From NCBI GenBank assembly GCA_029059925.1, contig JAIDVA010000046.1, positions 1 to 6,752 on the forward strand: a stretch of 6,752 nt of DNA, in the 5' to 3' direction. Shown one piece after another: positions 6,660-6,752 of this stretch (the first letter of the stretch is position 1; every line of letters begins with the position of its first letter). Position numbers and translations under genes: made by a program. This DNA is from Eubacterium sp. (GTDB lineage Bacteria > Bacillota > Clostridia > Oscillospirales > Acutalibacteraceae). The notes under the pieces were generated by a model. It had not been told where the DNA came from, searched no databases, and worked only from the letters and a program-made list of their open reading frames with translations.

Positions 6660-6688
6660 TTGACAAAAAGGGAAAGATGTGGTATTAT
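6660..6688 (+). promoter_or_regulatory. Strong + strand promoter P2
   Basis: A perfect -35 TTGACA (6660-6665), the optimal 17-base spacer and TATTAT (6683-6688) preceded by TGG (extended -10). The A-rich tract 6640-6655 could act as an UP element. The predicted start near 6695-6697 is followed by CACTCGAGAGAGAC, similar to the sequence after P1. This is the strongest promoter in the window. Confidence 0.75.
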
Positions 6689-6752
6689 TGCAAAGCACTC
6701 GAGAGAGACGGGGCGAGACAAACGAAAAGAGTTAGTCAGCGAAGTTGAAAAC

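Larger units (their letters stand above)
6504..6752 (+). other. Untranslated leader, probably of an rRNA or other stable-RNA operon (continues past window)
   Basis: This stretch begins at the predicted P1 start and has no convincing protein gene. It contains two hairpins (6507-6550 and 6601-6639), a boxA-like sequence (6585-6597), a second strong promoter (6660-6688) and, at the very edge, TTGAAAAC (6745-6752), which again resembles the 3' half of boxA. Tandem strong promoters with structured leaders and boxA are typical of Bacillota rRNA operons. I therefore infer that a 16S rRNA gene may start shortly after the window. No rRNA or tRNA sequence is actually visible, so a different stable RNA remains possible. 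Confidence 0.45.

Noticed and set aside
6626..6748. A 40-codon Lys/Arg-rich ORF starting at ATG 6626 behind GGGAGGG
   Set aside because: The ribosome-site-like sequence is only one base from the ATG, it is better explained as one arm of a hairpin, and the frame runs through promoter P2. No recognisable protein features.

Overview
The window looks like a chromosomal core-gene segment from a low-GC Bacillota, most likely class Clostridia (Oscillospiraceae/Ruminococcaceae-like). The pointers are AT-rich intergenic DNA, strong AAGGAG-type ribosome binding sites, TTG starts, and an IspH enzyme fused to ribosomal-protein-S1 domains, an arrangement known from Clostridia. The genus is not determined.

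Layout: positions 1-501 hold the 3' end of an ABC-F ATPase gene. Next comes a tight + strand run: a HI0933/YhiN/BaiN-family flavoprotein (556-1779), cytidylate kinase cmk (1802-2467), a PlsC-type acyltransferase (2487-3143, TTG start) and an IspH-S1 fusion (3136-5217, TTG start, overlapping the previous gene by 8 bases). The run ends at a clear intrinsic terminator (5230-5259). A convergent gene, metA (6306-5392, minus), has its own terminator (5346-5378) and an extended -10 promoter (6390-6418). The last 280 bases carry no convincing protein gene. They hold two strong, similar + strand promoters (6470-6497 and 6660-6688), two RNA hairpins and a boxA-like element. I read this as the leader of a stable-RNA operon, probably rRNA, starting beyond the right edge; that is an inference.

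The + strand run combines nucleotide supply (CMP/dCMP phosphorylation), phospholipid synthesis (phosphatidic acid formation), isoprenoid precursor synthesis (last MEP-pathway step) and translation (S1). All are growth-linked housekeeping functions. MetA starts methionine synthesis from homoserine; Glu111 suggests it uses acetyl-CoA.

The most interesting point lies inside the fusion gene. A perfect Shine-Dalgarno sequence and an ATG sit at the IspH/S1 junction (3979-3999), and lysine codon use changes abruptly there. Together these suggest that a free 406-residue S1 protein is made in addition to the fusion. I found no mobile element, CRISPR array, tRNA, phage or defence system, and no evidence of a wholly new system.
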